NCBI RefSeq assembly: GCF_050003625.1 | Contig: NC_134398.1 | Span: 75,507,635-75,571,634 of the forward strand | Reading direction: 5' to 3' | Origin: Haematobia irritans | Taxonomy: Eukaryota > Arthropoda > Insecta > Diptera > Muscidae | DNA: 64,000 nucleotides | Shown: positions 44,192 to 56,929 of the stretch, piece after piece | Layout: every line of letters starts with the position of its first letter | Numbering within the stretch: the stretch's first letter is position 1 | Notes under the pieces: model-generated | Told to the model about the DNA's origin: nothing | The model's database searches: none | What the model saw: only the letters and a program-made list of their open reading frames with translations | Made by a program: the position numbers and the translations under genes

Positions 44192-45449
44192 CCCAGCGGC
44201 GTAGTTCATGTGGTTGGAAGGCCTCCTTCCAGGCCTGTCTAAGCATTACAGAGGCCTGCTTAGGACATTACACCTTCCTTTCCATTTAACATAGGGTGAG
44301 ATTGGAGGGCAAGGCCTTATTTGTAGCTTCCATAAAAGACCCTTCACCAGCCCTCCAAAAAGAAGGAGGCTTACAGGAGTGTATATAAAACACCTACATA
44401 ATTACTGATAATATAACTACTTCTCACGTCCTTCCTATTGTAGGCATGTTGTAGCACTATACGGGTTCTCGTTTAGGAAGGCCTTCCATACACATTCCCA
44501 AAATAATGCCTTTATGATAAATAAAAAAATACGGTATTAAATTTTTATGCTTTTGTTTCAAATTTATTTATTTTTAACATGAAAAAAGGTTAGCGTTCAG
44601 AGATATATAAAAACATAAAGAAAATGTCAAGTCACTCCCCAAGATATCACTATATTTGATTCGTCTGGGCTCTATATTCTTTCTGCGTTTCGGTAAATTT
44701 ATTGTCAAGATCTGAAAGAACTAAAATGCATTAAAAAATTAAAATAATAAAATAAAATTAAAGACTTACCGTTAGAGTTTTATACTTAAGGTTACTATCG
44801 CAAATGCGAAACACTTTATAATTTGGAAGACGTACGTACTTTACCAGATCAAGAATTCAACTAACGAATAGCATGTACTGGCGTACGCTAAATTATTATC
44901 CACATCGCATTAATGAAAATATTTTCTGACATAAATAGTTATACATTTCAAATGTTGCTATGTTTCATTTTTGTTTTTGTTTGGGGGTAGAAAATGTTAA
45001 AATACAATTCCTCTAACATACACGAAATCCTACGCATTCCTAATAGCTTATTTTTGGAAGTGGAAAGCAATGCAATTACATGCCTATTCATTTCTATGAT
45101 ATAACCGTTTTACTTCCAAAGGCATTACAAATGCATTCTAATTATAAATTAATAGGAATGTAAACAATTTTAAAGCTCTCTTTTAAACGAGAGCACAAGA
45201 CATCTCTCTTGCTATATAATTTTAACACCCATGCTATACAACTTGCTATAAAGAAGGCAGAGAGAATGTCCGTGTGCATAAAATGAAAAAAGTAAATGAA
45301 TCGCAATGCTTAAATACAGGTCTGATTTTAGAAGGCTTCCGATGAATGTAAAATCAGTACACATGCATGCCTTATAAACACAACTCCTTCCAATTTAATG
45401 CATTTAACATGCCTGAATTCGCAAGGTCCTTCTCGATTCCGCCGCTGGG
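44192..45449. mobile_element. Nested TIR element (CCCAGCGGCG)
   Basis: CCCAGCGGCG at the start and CGCCGCTGGG at the end, 1,258 bp. The flanking T-family sequence resumes immediately (AATGCCAA / ATGATAAACAAAACACATG), as seen by comparison with 29215-29245. No exact target duplication is visible. Contains a GAAGGCCTCCTTCC palindrome and no transposase frame. The ends recall hAT elements, but the superfamily is uncertain. Confidence 0.75.
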
Positions 45450-46035
45450 AAAATGATAAACAAAACACATGTCCACACATACATAAAATGCTGCTCTCAA
45501 GACGAAAACACACGCTGTTTTTTTTTTCAAATGTCTATTCTCTTGGTTCCGAATGTCTATTCTCTTTACTCCGAATACTCATTCTAATATTCAAATTAAA
45601 TAATATTTAGATTTAAGCATATCAAATTTTTGGCCTTATCATAAAACAGTTTTCCGAAACAACATATACAAATAGCTCTCTTTTCATTCTCTCACTGTGT
45701 TATGTTGATATCTTTCGTCAACCCTCCCGGTTTCCATCTCTATTTCTTTCTCTATACTCTCTCTCTCTCTCTCTGAATAAAATATCACAACATATATATG
45801 TTTAATCGAAATTTGTAAATTTATATATGTTTACATTCACAGATATTATTTTTATAAAACATTTATGCCTCAAACATAATATATTCTAACATATTAACAT
45901 ATGTGTCCCAAACATTTAGTGTTAGTTTAGGAACATTACATGTTTGCACTTAAATATATTGTGTTTAAAAATTGTGCCCGAAACACTTTTTGTTTATATC
46001 GGAACATATAAAAAACATATTTTTCTAACAGTGTA

Positions 46036-46330
46036 GTTCTAGATGCAACACGATCCTTTCGGAAAATGCTATAAAGATTTAAATCAAAAAATTCACCATC
46101 ACTAAGTCTGAGATGAGCCACGTTTCCACAAAAACAAAAACATTGTAAGATGATTGCGATGAGAACATAACGCAAGAATCATGCTAATTGAGTTAAAGTA
46201 AGTTGTTACTTCACTAGATTTACTCTTGAAATATTTTGGAATAAAAATCAAATGATCTAACTCGTACATTTGCTGGCCACAAAGAAGGTTGTTTAATACT
46301 ATCAAAATATTCTGGGGAAATATCAAGTTT
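46036..46330 (-). pseudogene. Non-LTR retrotransposon endonuclease, N-terminal piece
   Basis: The minus strand gives YNVFVFVETWL and then, after a shift, LSDGEFFDLNLYSIFRKDRV and ASRT at the junction with the T element. VETWL and FRKDR are standard in APE endonucleases of LINEs. Several frameshifts. Confidence 0.7.
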
Positions 46331-46339
46331 AAAATTAAT

Positions 46340-47537
46340 ACTCCTCAGTTGGAGTAGAATTAACATTATAAATATCCTCACAGAATTTGGTTGTAATCGG
46401 CTCAGTTTTAGGTATAGCTCCCATATAAAGCTTTAGCCCGATTTACACTCCTATGGGCGCAGAGGCCAAAGGTTTACTCCGAGTTACGTAAGATTTTGCA
46501 CAAGGAGTAGAAGTAACATTATAAATATGCATACCGAATGTGGTAGAAATCGGTTCAGATTTAGATATAGCTCCCATATATATTTACAGATATGAGATCA
46601 AAATTTTCCTCCGATTTACGTAAAATTGTGCACAGAGAAATAAGATTTTTACTATGCATGTATGGTCCCAGAGGTCAACATTTCACTCCGAATTACTTGA
46701 AGTTTTGCACAGAGGGTAGGACTTATATTCTTGCAACACATTTGGTTAAAATCGGTTCAGATTTAGATATAACTCCCATATATATTTTTCGCGCGATTTA
46801 AATTCATATGACAACGAAGGCCAAATTTTAATTTCGAAAGTTTTCAGGTTTTCGCAGAATTAGACAAAGCCCCCATATATGTATATGATCCTTCTATTTT
46901 AGCAAATATGCCCAAAATACCCACATGTTCCTTGTAAATTCGTCACTGTTTAGTCTAAAGCTCGCAACTATAATTAAAATTTACCTATACTCTAATTAGT
47001 ATGTATCGACCTATAAATCATATATGCAGATTTGCAAAATTTTATGCAATTTAAATATTTCCAATATATTTGTACTAACATTGTGGTCTACCACGGTCAT
47101 TAACCAATTCAAATGTTGAGTCTAGACATTTTGTGAAAGTTTAAAAATTTTGTCAAAATCGGTTCATATTTAAATATTTGTATATGGTTCATTTTTAAAT
47201 ATTTGTATATTGTATATAGCTCGTAACAAATTTGAAGGTGTTAATATGGTATCAAAAATGTTTATATACATAGTGGTGAAGGGTATAATATAGGGGCCCC
47301 TCCCGACTTTAGACTTTCCTTAATTTCCACATTTTTTTTCACATATACCCACATTTTACACAAAATTCAGTGATTATTTCCCCATATCGTCGTCATATCC
47401 TACACACTGTAATGCCAGATTTTCCACAGAATGGTTGAGTTTTAAATAAGACTCCGACTTGTGGAAATATCGCCGGATAAATCATAAATGCTCTTTTGCA
47501 CAATTGCATTAAAATTGCTCTAGCTTTATATTTCCCA
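46340..47537 (+). repeat. Family B-related repeat, 5'-truncated
   Basis: Degenerate AATCGGTTCAGATTTAGATA units lead to a tail GAAGGGTATAATATAGGGGC near 47300. Then 47326-47537 is a further fragment ending TTTCCCATATTT, immediately before the next family-B start. Non-coding. Confidence 0.6.
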
Positions 47538-48335
47538 TATTTATACCCTGCGCCACACTGTGGAACAGGGTATTATAAGTTAGTGCATATGTTTGTAACA
47601 CCCAGAAGGAGACGAGATAGACACATGGTGTCTTTGGCAATAATGCTCAGGGTGGGTCCCTGAGTCGATATAACCATGTCCGTCTGTCTGTGAACACATT
47701 TTTGTGATCAAAGTCTAGGTCGCAATTTGAGTCCAATCGCCTTCAAATTTGCCACATGTTCCTAATTTGGGTCAGAATAGAACCCTATTGATTTTGGAAG
47801 AAATCGGTTCAGATTTAGATATAGCTCCCATATATATCTTTCACCCGATATGCACTAATATGGACCCAGCAGCCAGAATTTTATACCGATTTGCTTGAAA
47901 TTTTGTACAAACATAACACTTAGTCGTATAGTTAAGTGTGCAAAATTTGATTGAAATCGGTTCAGATTTAGATATAGCTCCCATATATATCTTTCGCCCG
48001 ATATGGACTTATATGGCCCCAGAAGCCAGAGTTTTGGCCCAATTTGGTTGCAATTTTGCACTAGGGGTACAATTAGTAATATAGTCATGTGTGCCAAATT
48101 TGATTGAAATCGGTTCAGATTTAGATATAGCTCCCATATATATGTTTTTCTGATTTCGACAAAAATGGTCAAAATACCAACATTTTCCTTGTTAAATCGC
48201 CACTGCTTAGTCGAAAAGATGTAAAAATGACTCTAATTTTCCTATACTTCTAATACATATATATCGAGCGATAAATCATAAATAAACTTTTGCGAAGTTT
48301 CATTAAAATTGCTTCAGATTTAAATGTTTCCCTTA
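47538..48335 (+). repeat. Family B repeat, first copy of a head-to-tail array
   Basis: ATACCCTGCGCCACACTGTG start, three internal units, mid-tail, then a break at TTTCCCTTATTT directly joined to the next start at 48336. Its final 250-bp tail is absent. Confidence 0.75.
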
Positions 48336-49534
48336 TTTATACCCTGCGCCACACTGTGGAACAGGGTATTATAAGTTAGTGCATATGTTTGTAACACCCA
48401 GAAGGAGATGAGATAGACACATGGTGTCTTTGGCAATAATGCTCAGGGTGGGTCCCTGAGTCGATATAACCATGTCCGTCCGTCCGTCCGTCTGTCTGTG
48501 AACACATTTTTGTGATCAAAGTCTAGGTCGAAATTTAAGTCCAATCGCCTTAAAATTTGGCACATGTTCCTAAATTGGGTCAGAATAGAACCCTATTGAT
48601 TTGGGAAGAAATCGGTTCAGATTTAGATATAGCTCCCATATATATCTTTCGCCCGATATGCACTAATATGGACCCAGCAGCCAGAGTTTTATACCGATTT
48701 GCTTGAAATTTTGTACAAACATAACACTTAGTCGTATAGTCAAGTATGCAAAATTTGATTGAAATCGGTTCAGATTTAGATATAGCTCCCATATATATCT
48801 TTCGCCCGATATGGTCTTAAAAGCCAGAGTTTTGGCCCGATTTGGTTGAAATTTTGCACAGGGAGTAGATTTAGCATTGTAGCTATGTGTGCCAAATTTG
48901 GTTGAACTCGATTCAGATTTAGATATAGCTCCCATATATATCGTTCGCCCGATATGGACTAATATGGTCCCAGAAGCCCGAGTTTTGGCCCAATTTGTTT
49001 GAAATTTTGCACTAGGAGTACAATTGGTAGTATAGTCATGTGTGCCAAATTTGATTGAAATCGGTTCAGATTTAGATATAGCTCCCATATATATCGTTCG
49101 CCCGATATGGTCTAATATGGTTCTAATAGCCAGAGTTTTGGCCCAATTTGGTTGAAATTTTGCACAGGGAGTAGATTTAGCATTGTAGTAGTGCGTGCCA
49201 AATTTGGTTGAAATCGATTCAGATTTAGATATAGCTCCCATATATATATTTTTCTGATTTCGACAAAAATGGTTAAAATACCAACATTTTCCTTGTAAAA
49301 TCGCCACTGCTTAGTCGAAAAGTTGTAAAAATGACTCTAATTTTCCTAAACTTGTAATACATATATATCGAGCGATAAATCATAAACAAACTTTTGCGAA
49401 GTTTCCTTAAAATTGCTTCAGATTTAAATGTTTCCCATATTTTTTACTAACATTGTGTTTCACCCTAATGCATTAGCCGACTTAAAATTTGAGTCTATAG
49501 ATTTTGTAGAAGTCCTATCAAATTCTGTCCAGAT

Positions 49535-50110
49535 CAGAGATGGTCTGTATCAAACTTTTTTAGGTTTGCGACTGTCGTAAAGTTGTAAACGTCGTAAACG
49601 TCACATACGCGTCGTAAATGTAGAAAAAGTAAAAAAAAGTCGCAAACTGAAAATACTTTAGTCGCGTCAGCTAGGCAGCGAATGCGATGATATTCAAGAC
49701 GATGGTATGTGCGAAGAAGTTTCAATTCTTAGGAATATTCACAATTTTCGGTTTTAGTCCCCACATTTTCCCTATTGCCTTTTGCACGAGTACAGGGTAA
49801 CCGTGGATTTTCTCGTCCTTTCTTAGCTTTCAAGTTCAGTCTCCTGTCTAATATAACCCCAAGGTATTTTGCACACTCACCAATGGGAATTTCGATGCCT
49901 CCTAAGAAAATAGGCTTGACCATGGGAAAACTTTCACAAATTTCTGCAGAAACTCACAGCGAATGCTGTCAAACTAAATTAAAAAATGTTCAGGATTTCT
50001 TCTATTCAAAATTTGGTTTTCTACAGTAGGTTTACGATTTTTGCGACATACGTATTATACCGTCGCAAATGTATGTCGCAAAAGTCACAGTTTGTGACAG
50101 GCCAACCCTG
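49535..50110. mobile_element. hAT-like element carrying a LINE fragment
   Basis: CAGAGATGGTCTGT at the left and ACAGGCCAACCCTG at the right (complementary at most positions), flanked by the exact 8-bp duplication GTCCAGAT (49527-49534 and 50111-50118). The interior has TCGTAAACGTC/GTCGCAAA-type subterminal words on both sides of a LOA reverse-transcriptase piece (49729-49930). Confidence 0.85.
49729..49930 (-). pseudogene. LOA-like reverse transcriptase fragment
   Basis: On the minus strand, FLGGIEIPIGECAKYLGVIL followed by DRRLNLK is the segment after the RT palm of RNase-H-type LINEs. About 65 codons, then decay. It lies inside the hAT element, so it was captured by or inserted into that element. 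Confidence 0.65.
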
Positions 50111-50278
50111 GTCCAGATCGAGTGATATTTAAATGTATGTATTTGGGACAAACCTTTATATATAGCCCCAACACATTTGACGGATGTGATATCGAAATCG
50201 AATCGAAAATTTAGATCTACAAAGTGGTGCAGGGTATAACATAGTCGGCCCCGCCCGACTTTAGACTTTCCTTACTTG

Positions 50279-51030
50279 TTTTTTTACTAAAATTGTGTTC
50301 CACCCTAGTGCATTAGCCAACTTAAATTTTGAGTCTATAGATTTTGTAAAAGTCTATCAAATTCTGTCCAAATCGAGTAATATTTAAATGTATGTATTTG
50401 GGACAAACCTTTATATACAGCCCCCAACACATTTGACGCATGTGGTATGGTATCGACAATTTAGATCTACAAAGTGGTGCAGGGTATAATATAGTCGGCC
50501 CCGCCCGACTTTAGACTTTCCTTACTTGTTTTTTACTAAAATTGTGTTCCACCTTAATGCATTAGCCAACTTACATTTTAAGTCTATCGATTTTGTAAAA
50601 GTCTATCAAATTCTGTCCAAATCGAGTGATATTTAAATGTATGTATTTGGGACAAACCTTTATATATAGCACCCAACACATTTGATGGATGTGATATGGT
50701 ATCGAAAATTTAGATCTACAAAGTGGTGCAGGGTATAATATAGTCGGCCCCGCCCGACTTTAGACTTTCCTTACTTGGTTTTTTACTAACATTGTGTTTC
50801 ATCCCAGAACGTTAGCCGATTTAAAATTTTAATTCCAGAGATTTTGTAGAAGTACAAAAAATTGTCTCCAAATCGGTTAATGTATAAATACTTGAATATG
50901 GGAATATAAACCTTCATAATAACTCCCAACATATGTGAAGGAGTTGAGACGGTAACACAAATTTTGTTGTACATAGTGGTGAAGGATATAATATAGTCGG
51001 CCCCGCCCGACTTTAGACTTTACTTACTTG
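50279..51030 (+). repeat. Three extra copies of the 250-bp family B tail
   Basis: Units end at about 50278, 50528, 50777 and 51030, each with CCGCCCGACTTTAGACTTT and each starting TTTTTACTAA.ATTGTGTT. Counting the tail of the main copy there are four in tandem. The last unit is most divergent. Confidence 0.85.
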
Positions 51031-51116
51031 TTTTTACTAACAGTATTAACTAAAATACTTATCCTAGCCGAAAGTACTCGATGAGGGGAGAAAAGTAATT
51101 TCTGGTTTTGCCAGAT

Positions 51117-51597
51117 TGGTTGCCGTTTGTCTTTTATGAGCCTCTACAGTTTTGTCGCCAAATTCGATTTTGAGTACTTTTTTGCAATTGGCCATACGAA
51201 ACCATAGCTCGAAAAATGCGGTGAATTTATTTTTGGAGTATTAAACAAAGTTGGAGCTCGTTACTCGGCCAACAAAAATGCTGAATAAATTAAGCCGGAA
51301 ATTTTTCATCTTCATGCTCAAAACCGCCAAAAATGTCGATAAAATTACTACTCTTATCACCGATTTTTCGGGGTTTCGACTACAGCTCCTGAACTGTTGA
51401 AAATGCCACACAGTCGAGTAGCCTATAAAATTATGAACAAGTTTGTACATACCAAATTTATATGACCACTCCTTTACCTCAAAAATGAAGTCACAGCATT
51501 TTTCGAGCTATGGGCATACGAAAATTGCAAAAGGTGCTCAAAATCGAATTTGGTGACAAAACTTTAGAGGCACATAAAAGTCAAACGGCGACCATTC
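51117..51597. repeat. Foldback element: 118-bp inverted arms
   Basis: 51117-51235 (GGTTGCCGTTTGTCTTTTAT...) is mirrored by 51481-51597 (...ATAAAAGTCAAACGGCGACC) at roughly 85-90% identity. A 245-bp loop separates them. No coding content or clear target duplication. Confidence 0.75.
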
Positions 51598-52084
51598 CCA
51601 ATAAACACAGGATGAGCGTTTTTCAAATGCAACAACTTTTCAGTTTGAGGGTAAATATAATTTTCAATATAAATTCAACCTGACTTGAAACAGCTCATCT
51701 TCAATACATCTTCAAATTGGTTGCGAATTACATTCAATTTACCAAAATGTTATCGAAATCATTGAAAAGGTGTTGAAGATAATATGACAATACTTTGAAT
51801 ACTTCTTTGTGCAACGAAGTACGTGGTCAAGTGGAAGAAATAAAAAAAATGGAAAATTTAAGACAAATAACCAAATAGTTTATAAAAATAGGTAAGTGAA
51901 AATAAACAAGTATATACGGCCGTAAGTTCGACCAGGCCGAAGATTATGTACCCTCCACCATGGATTGCGTAGAAACTTCTACTGAAGACTGTCATCCACA
52001 ATCGAATTACTTGGGTTGCGGTAACACTTGTCGATGGCAAGGTATCTTAAACCTTCCTAACACCGTAATATATACCACATAGTC

Positions 52085-52775
<691 letters not shown>

Positions 52776-53629
52776 TAGATTATTTTTGGCTCGGGTGGCA
52801 ACCATGATTATGAACCGATAAGGACCAATTTTTGTGTGATTGGGATATATATACCTATAGACCGAAAATCTGGGGATCGGCTTATATGGGGGCTATATAT
52901 AATTATGGACCGATATGGACCATTTTGGCATGGTTGGTAGAGACAACATACTAACACCACGGACCAAATTTCAATCGGATCGGATGACTTTTGCTCTTCT
53001 AAGAGGCTCCGGAGGTCAAATCTGGGGATCGGTTTATGTGGGGGCTATATAATTATGGACCGATGTGGACCAATTTTTGCATGGTCATTAGAGAACATAT
53101 ACCAACACCATGTACCAAATTTCAGCCGGATCGGATGAAATTTGGTTCTCTTAGAGACTCCGCAAGCCAAATCGGGGGATCGGTTTATATGGGGGCTCTA
53201 CGTAAAAGTGGACCGATATGGACCAATTTTTGCATGGTTATTAGAGACCATATACTAACACCATGTACCAAATTTCAGCCGGATCGGATGAAATTTGCTT
53301 CACTTAGAGCAATCGCAAGCCAAATTTGGGGGTCCGTTTATATGGGGCCATGCGTAAAAGTGGACGGATATGGCACATTTTCAATACCATCCGACCTACA
53401 TCAATAACAACTACTTGTGCCAAGTTTCAAGTCGATAGCTTGTTTCGTTCGGAAGTTAGCGTGATTTCAACAGACGGACGGACGGACGGACATGCTCAGA
53501 TCGACACAGAATTTCACCACGACCCAGAATATATATACTTTATGGGATCTTACAGCAATATTTCGATGTGTTACAAACGGAATGACAAAGTTAATATACC
53601 CCCATCCTATGGTGGAGGGTATAAAAATG

Positions 53630-53990
53630 AAATAAAACTTTAAGGAAATCACTAAATGTATATCTCTTTGCAGAAAACTAAAATTTTGGATTCTACGTTC
53701 TTGAAAACATTAAAAAGCTGACCAATGCAAAAATGGTGGACAATTAACTGGAACTGCTTCAAATAGTTTATAATAATTGGTACGTCAATATGAAAAATTA
53801 AATCAACATTTTAAAGAAGTCACTAAATTTAAATCTCTTTGCAGAAAACTAAAATCTTTGGATGCCACATTCTTGCAAACAATAAGAAGCTGACCAATGA
53901 AAAATGAGTGGCTTATCGACAAGAAAAAGTTTCCAGAAACATTACATGTGCAACCAATTAAAATTGTTAAAAACAACAAATTGTTGAAAT
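53630..53990 (+). repeat. Tandem 171-bp units with splice-acceptor-like sites
   Basis: CTCTTTGCAGAAAACTAAAA occurs at 53664-53683 and again 171 bp later. Each is followed by a similar short frame ending at the same TGA (LDSTFLKTLKS and LDATFLQTIRS). The first unit's upstream part lies at 51865-51900, separated by the inserted family-A element. Could be duplicated terminal exons or a repeat. Confidence 0.4.
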
Positions 53991-54139
53991 CAAGAACTTT
54001 TGGATGAAAATGTGCATCACATCGTCAGTTTAATTCATATGCTATTATCAGTTTAAAATGGATATATGGTGACTTCCTTCTGCTGGAAATCAATTCTAAT
54101 TTGAATAATTATAATAAATTGAATAATAAATAAATAATG

Positions 54140-54475
54140 GAAATTTTTATGGAGGCTACATATATTTTTGGACCGATATGGGCCACTTTTGAATCGTTGT
54201 TAGAGGTCAGTTACTAACACCACGTACCACATTTCAACTGGATCGAATGAATTTTTCACCTCCAGAAAGCGCAGGAAGCGGGGGATGGGTTTGGACTAAT
54301 TTTTGCCTGGTTGTTACAGGCCACGTATCAAATTTCCACCGGATGTGATAAAATTGTCTCCTCCAAGAGGATCGTGGGCTACACCTAAATGTGGTCCGCA
54401 ATACCATCCGACCTACATAAATAGTAGCTACTTGTACAAAGTATCCCGTCGAACAGTGGGGTATTTGACCCCCAA
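54140..54475 (+). repeat. Divergent family A fragment
   Basis: GGACCGATATGGGCCA, CTAACACCACGTACCA and GCAATACCATCCGACCTACA blocks in family-A order, with many substitutions. An old copy. Confidence 0.6.
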
Positions 54476-54479
54476 ACTG

Positions 54480-55320
54480 GTATTAATTCAAGGGAACAAC
54501 CGATTTACATGAAATTTGCAAAACGTTTGCTCTTGTTAATAGTAGTATCTCTGTAAATTTTTAAAGAGATCGTGTCCGATCGTCCGATTTGAGTTTATAT
54601 CCCATATTACTCAGCCAATTTTTTGAAATTTTGAACAAACATATTTTTTGAGTGGCAAGCACCCTCCCCATATGTACAGGGTGGCTGATATGTAATACAA
54701 CAAGTGCTATACTTTTTAATTTTTTTTAAGTTTATTTTTCAAAAGCAAGGGAGAACAAACTATAGTAACCATGTAGAGATAAAACTGCACATATACAAAA
54801 AAAAAATAATTGAAAAAAGTTCATAATCTTAAATTAAAATCTATTTTATTTAAATTTAGTACACGAATCTTTGAAATGTTCGTGCCTCTATCAAAGTTAT
54901 AGGACCTTAAAGTAAGGCCAATTTCACTTAATATAAAGAAGAAAAAAAAAATGATTTAAGTGAATAATCTTTTAATTAACTGTGATATTGAACCCTTGTA
55001 TTAAAGAGGCTAATACTTATTTGGAAGATTTTGCATTTTTGGTTAAAAATTTATTTGAAAATAAGAAAACATTTGTTGCACTAAAATGTATTTTACAATT
55101 TGGAATTTTATTCGAAATTTATTTATAGCTGTATACATGTGTTGATATATCGCAAAACGTGAACGAAAATTCAATAAATGAAAATTCACAGAGCCTAGAT
55201 CTAGAGCTAGTTAGCTTCCAAAAAAGTGACTTTATATTAAAAAAACAATATCTCAGATTCAATAACGAAATCCTTAAAAAGATTTGAAGTCAAATAAACT
55301 TTTCTGTGTGTATGCTCTCA
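54480..55320. other. AT-rich sequence, no gene seen
   Basis: The first 190 bp contain a weak family-B/C-like motif (GTCCGATTTGAGTTTATATCCC) and ACAGGGTGGCTGATATGTA; the rest is unassigned. Confidence 0.4.
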
Positions 55321-55324
55321 CAAC

Positions 55325-55676
55325 CAAAGATTATAAAAGAGGAAGATGGGAGATTGGCTACTGAGCACATCAAACCATTTACCACATTAGTTTAATACTC
55401 GAACCAAACGCGTATACGACAAGTATTGACATAGCATTAAAATGCAAATAAAAAGAAACTAAGAGCACGAAATAAATTTCCATAAAGGAGAAAGTGTAAT
55501 TTTTTCGTTGGTGCTTAAAATTTAACATTGTTTCATTAAGAAAATGACATTTTTCATTTAAAAAATAAAAACGAAAAACAACTAAAAGATTACAAACATG
55601 TATTAAACTAATCTGGTAAATGCAACATTTGGTATGACGCAAGCCAATCTCCCATCTTCCTCTTTTATTATCTTTG
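55325..55676. mobile_element. MITE with 35-bp terminal inverted repeats
   Basis: 55325-55359 (CAAAGATTATAAAAGAGGAA ... TTGGCT) and 55642-55676 are inverted repeats with one visible mismatch. The interior is AT-rich and non-coding. Flanks CTCACAAC / CTCACAAC appear in direct orientation just outside (55318-55325; 55677-55684), suggesting an 8-bp-scale duplication. Confidence 0.75.
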
Positions 55677-55679
55677 CTC

Positions 55680-55900
55680 ACAACAACATTACAAAACTGT
55701 ATTATAACAACAACAACTAATATAGAAGACAAAGAGAAATATCACGATCAAAACAAACGTATAAAGTAAAACCAATGGAAAATATGTGGGTAAATTGATC
55801 TACAACTAACTATATGTCCAACTTAATCCCAAAAATAAGTAAATTTTAAGACATCACCAGAAACGCTGTTTCGAATACAAAACTTCAGTTTTCTACTGCT
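55680..55900. other. Unassigned
   Basis: AT-rich with CAACAACAAC; no gene seen. Confidence 0.4.
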
Positions 55901-56929
55901 TTTTTATACCCTCCACCATAGGATGGGGGTATATTAACTTTGTCATTCCGTTTGTAACACATCGAAATATTGCTTTAAGACCCCACAAATTATATATATA
56001 TTCTGGGTCGTGGTGAAATTCTGAGTCGATCTGAGCATGTCTGTTGAAATCACGCTAACTTCCGAACGAAACAAGCTATCGACTTGAAACTTGGCACAAG
56101 TAGTTGTTATTGATGTAGGTCGGATGGTATTGCAAATGGGCCATATCGGTCCACATTTACGTATAGCCCCCATATAAACGGACCCCCAAATTTGGCTTGC
56201 GATTGCTCTAAGAGAAGCAAATTTCATCCGATCCGGCTGAAATTTGGTACATGGTGTAAGTATACGGTCTCTAACAACCATGCAAAAATTGGTCCATATC
56301 GGTCCATAATTATATATAGCCCCCATATAAACGGACCCCCAAATTTGGTTTGCGATTGCTCTAAGAGAAGCACATTTCATCCGATCCGGCTGAAATTTGG
56401 TACATGGTGTTAGTATATGGTCTCTAACAACCATGCAGAAATTGGTCCATATCGGTCCATAATTACATATAGCCCCCATATAAACCGATCCCCCGATTTG
56501 GCTTGCGAAGCCTCTAAGAAAACCAAATTTCATCCGATCCGGCTGAAATTTGGCACATGGTGTTAGTATATGGTCTCTAACAACCATGCAAAAATTGGTC
56601 CACATCTGTCCATAATTATATATAGCCTCCATATAAGCCGATCTCAAGATTTGACCTCAGGAGCCTCTTAGAGGAGCAAAATTCATCCAATCCGGTTGAA
56701 ATTTGGTACGTGGTGTTAGTATATGGTATCCAACAACCATGTAGGAATTTGTCCATATCGGTCCATAATTATATATAGCCCCCATATTAATCAATCCCCA
56801 GATTTGGCTTGCGGAGCCTCTAAGAGAAGCAAATTTCATCCGATTCGGTTGAAATTTGGTACGTGGTGTCAGCATATGATATCTGTTGATAATCATGGTT
56901 GCCACTCGAGCCAAAAATAATCTACCAAA

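Larger units (their letters stand above)
43629..46033. mobile_element. T-family element, long copy, TA-flanked
   Basis: CACCCTCAAAAATAATCG at the left end and CATATTTTTCTAACAGTG at the right end; TA at 43627-43628 and 46034-46035. It splits a LINE endonuclease reading frame cleanly. Without the nested element at 44192-45449 it is about 1.15 kb. It holds two divergent tRNA-like blocks (43933-43997 minus; 44112-44136 plus, partial). No transposase. A CT microsatellite lies near 45755. Confidence 0.8.
48336..51030 (+). repeat. Family B repeat, second array copy with amplified tail
   Basis: Full start, a CCGTCCGTCCGTC run near 48480, about five internal units, then the tail from 49440. The tail is split by a hAT element (49535-50110) and followed by three more tail units. 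The open frames on the minus strand through it come from the repeat words. Confidence 0.75.

Noticed and set aside
48663..49307. 214-codon repeat protein with MGAISKSEPISIKFGTH units
   Set aside because: Shadow of family-B repeats, also seen at 29805-30107 and 30836-31560.
55943..56647. 234-codon repeat protein with ILTPCTKFQPDRMKF units
   Set aside because: This is translation of the 148-bp family-A units; similar frames at 35097-35708 and 53036-53407 appear in any orientation that stays open, with no start or domain.
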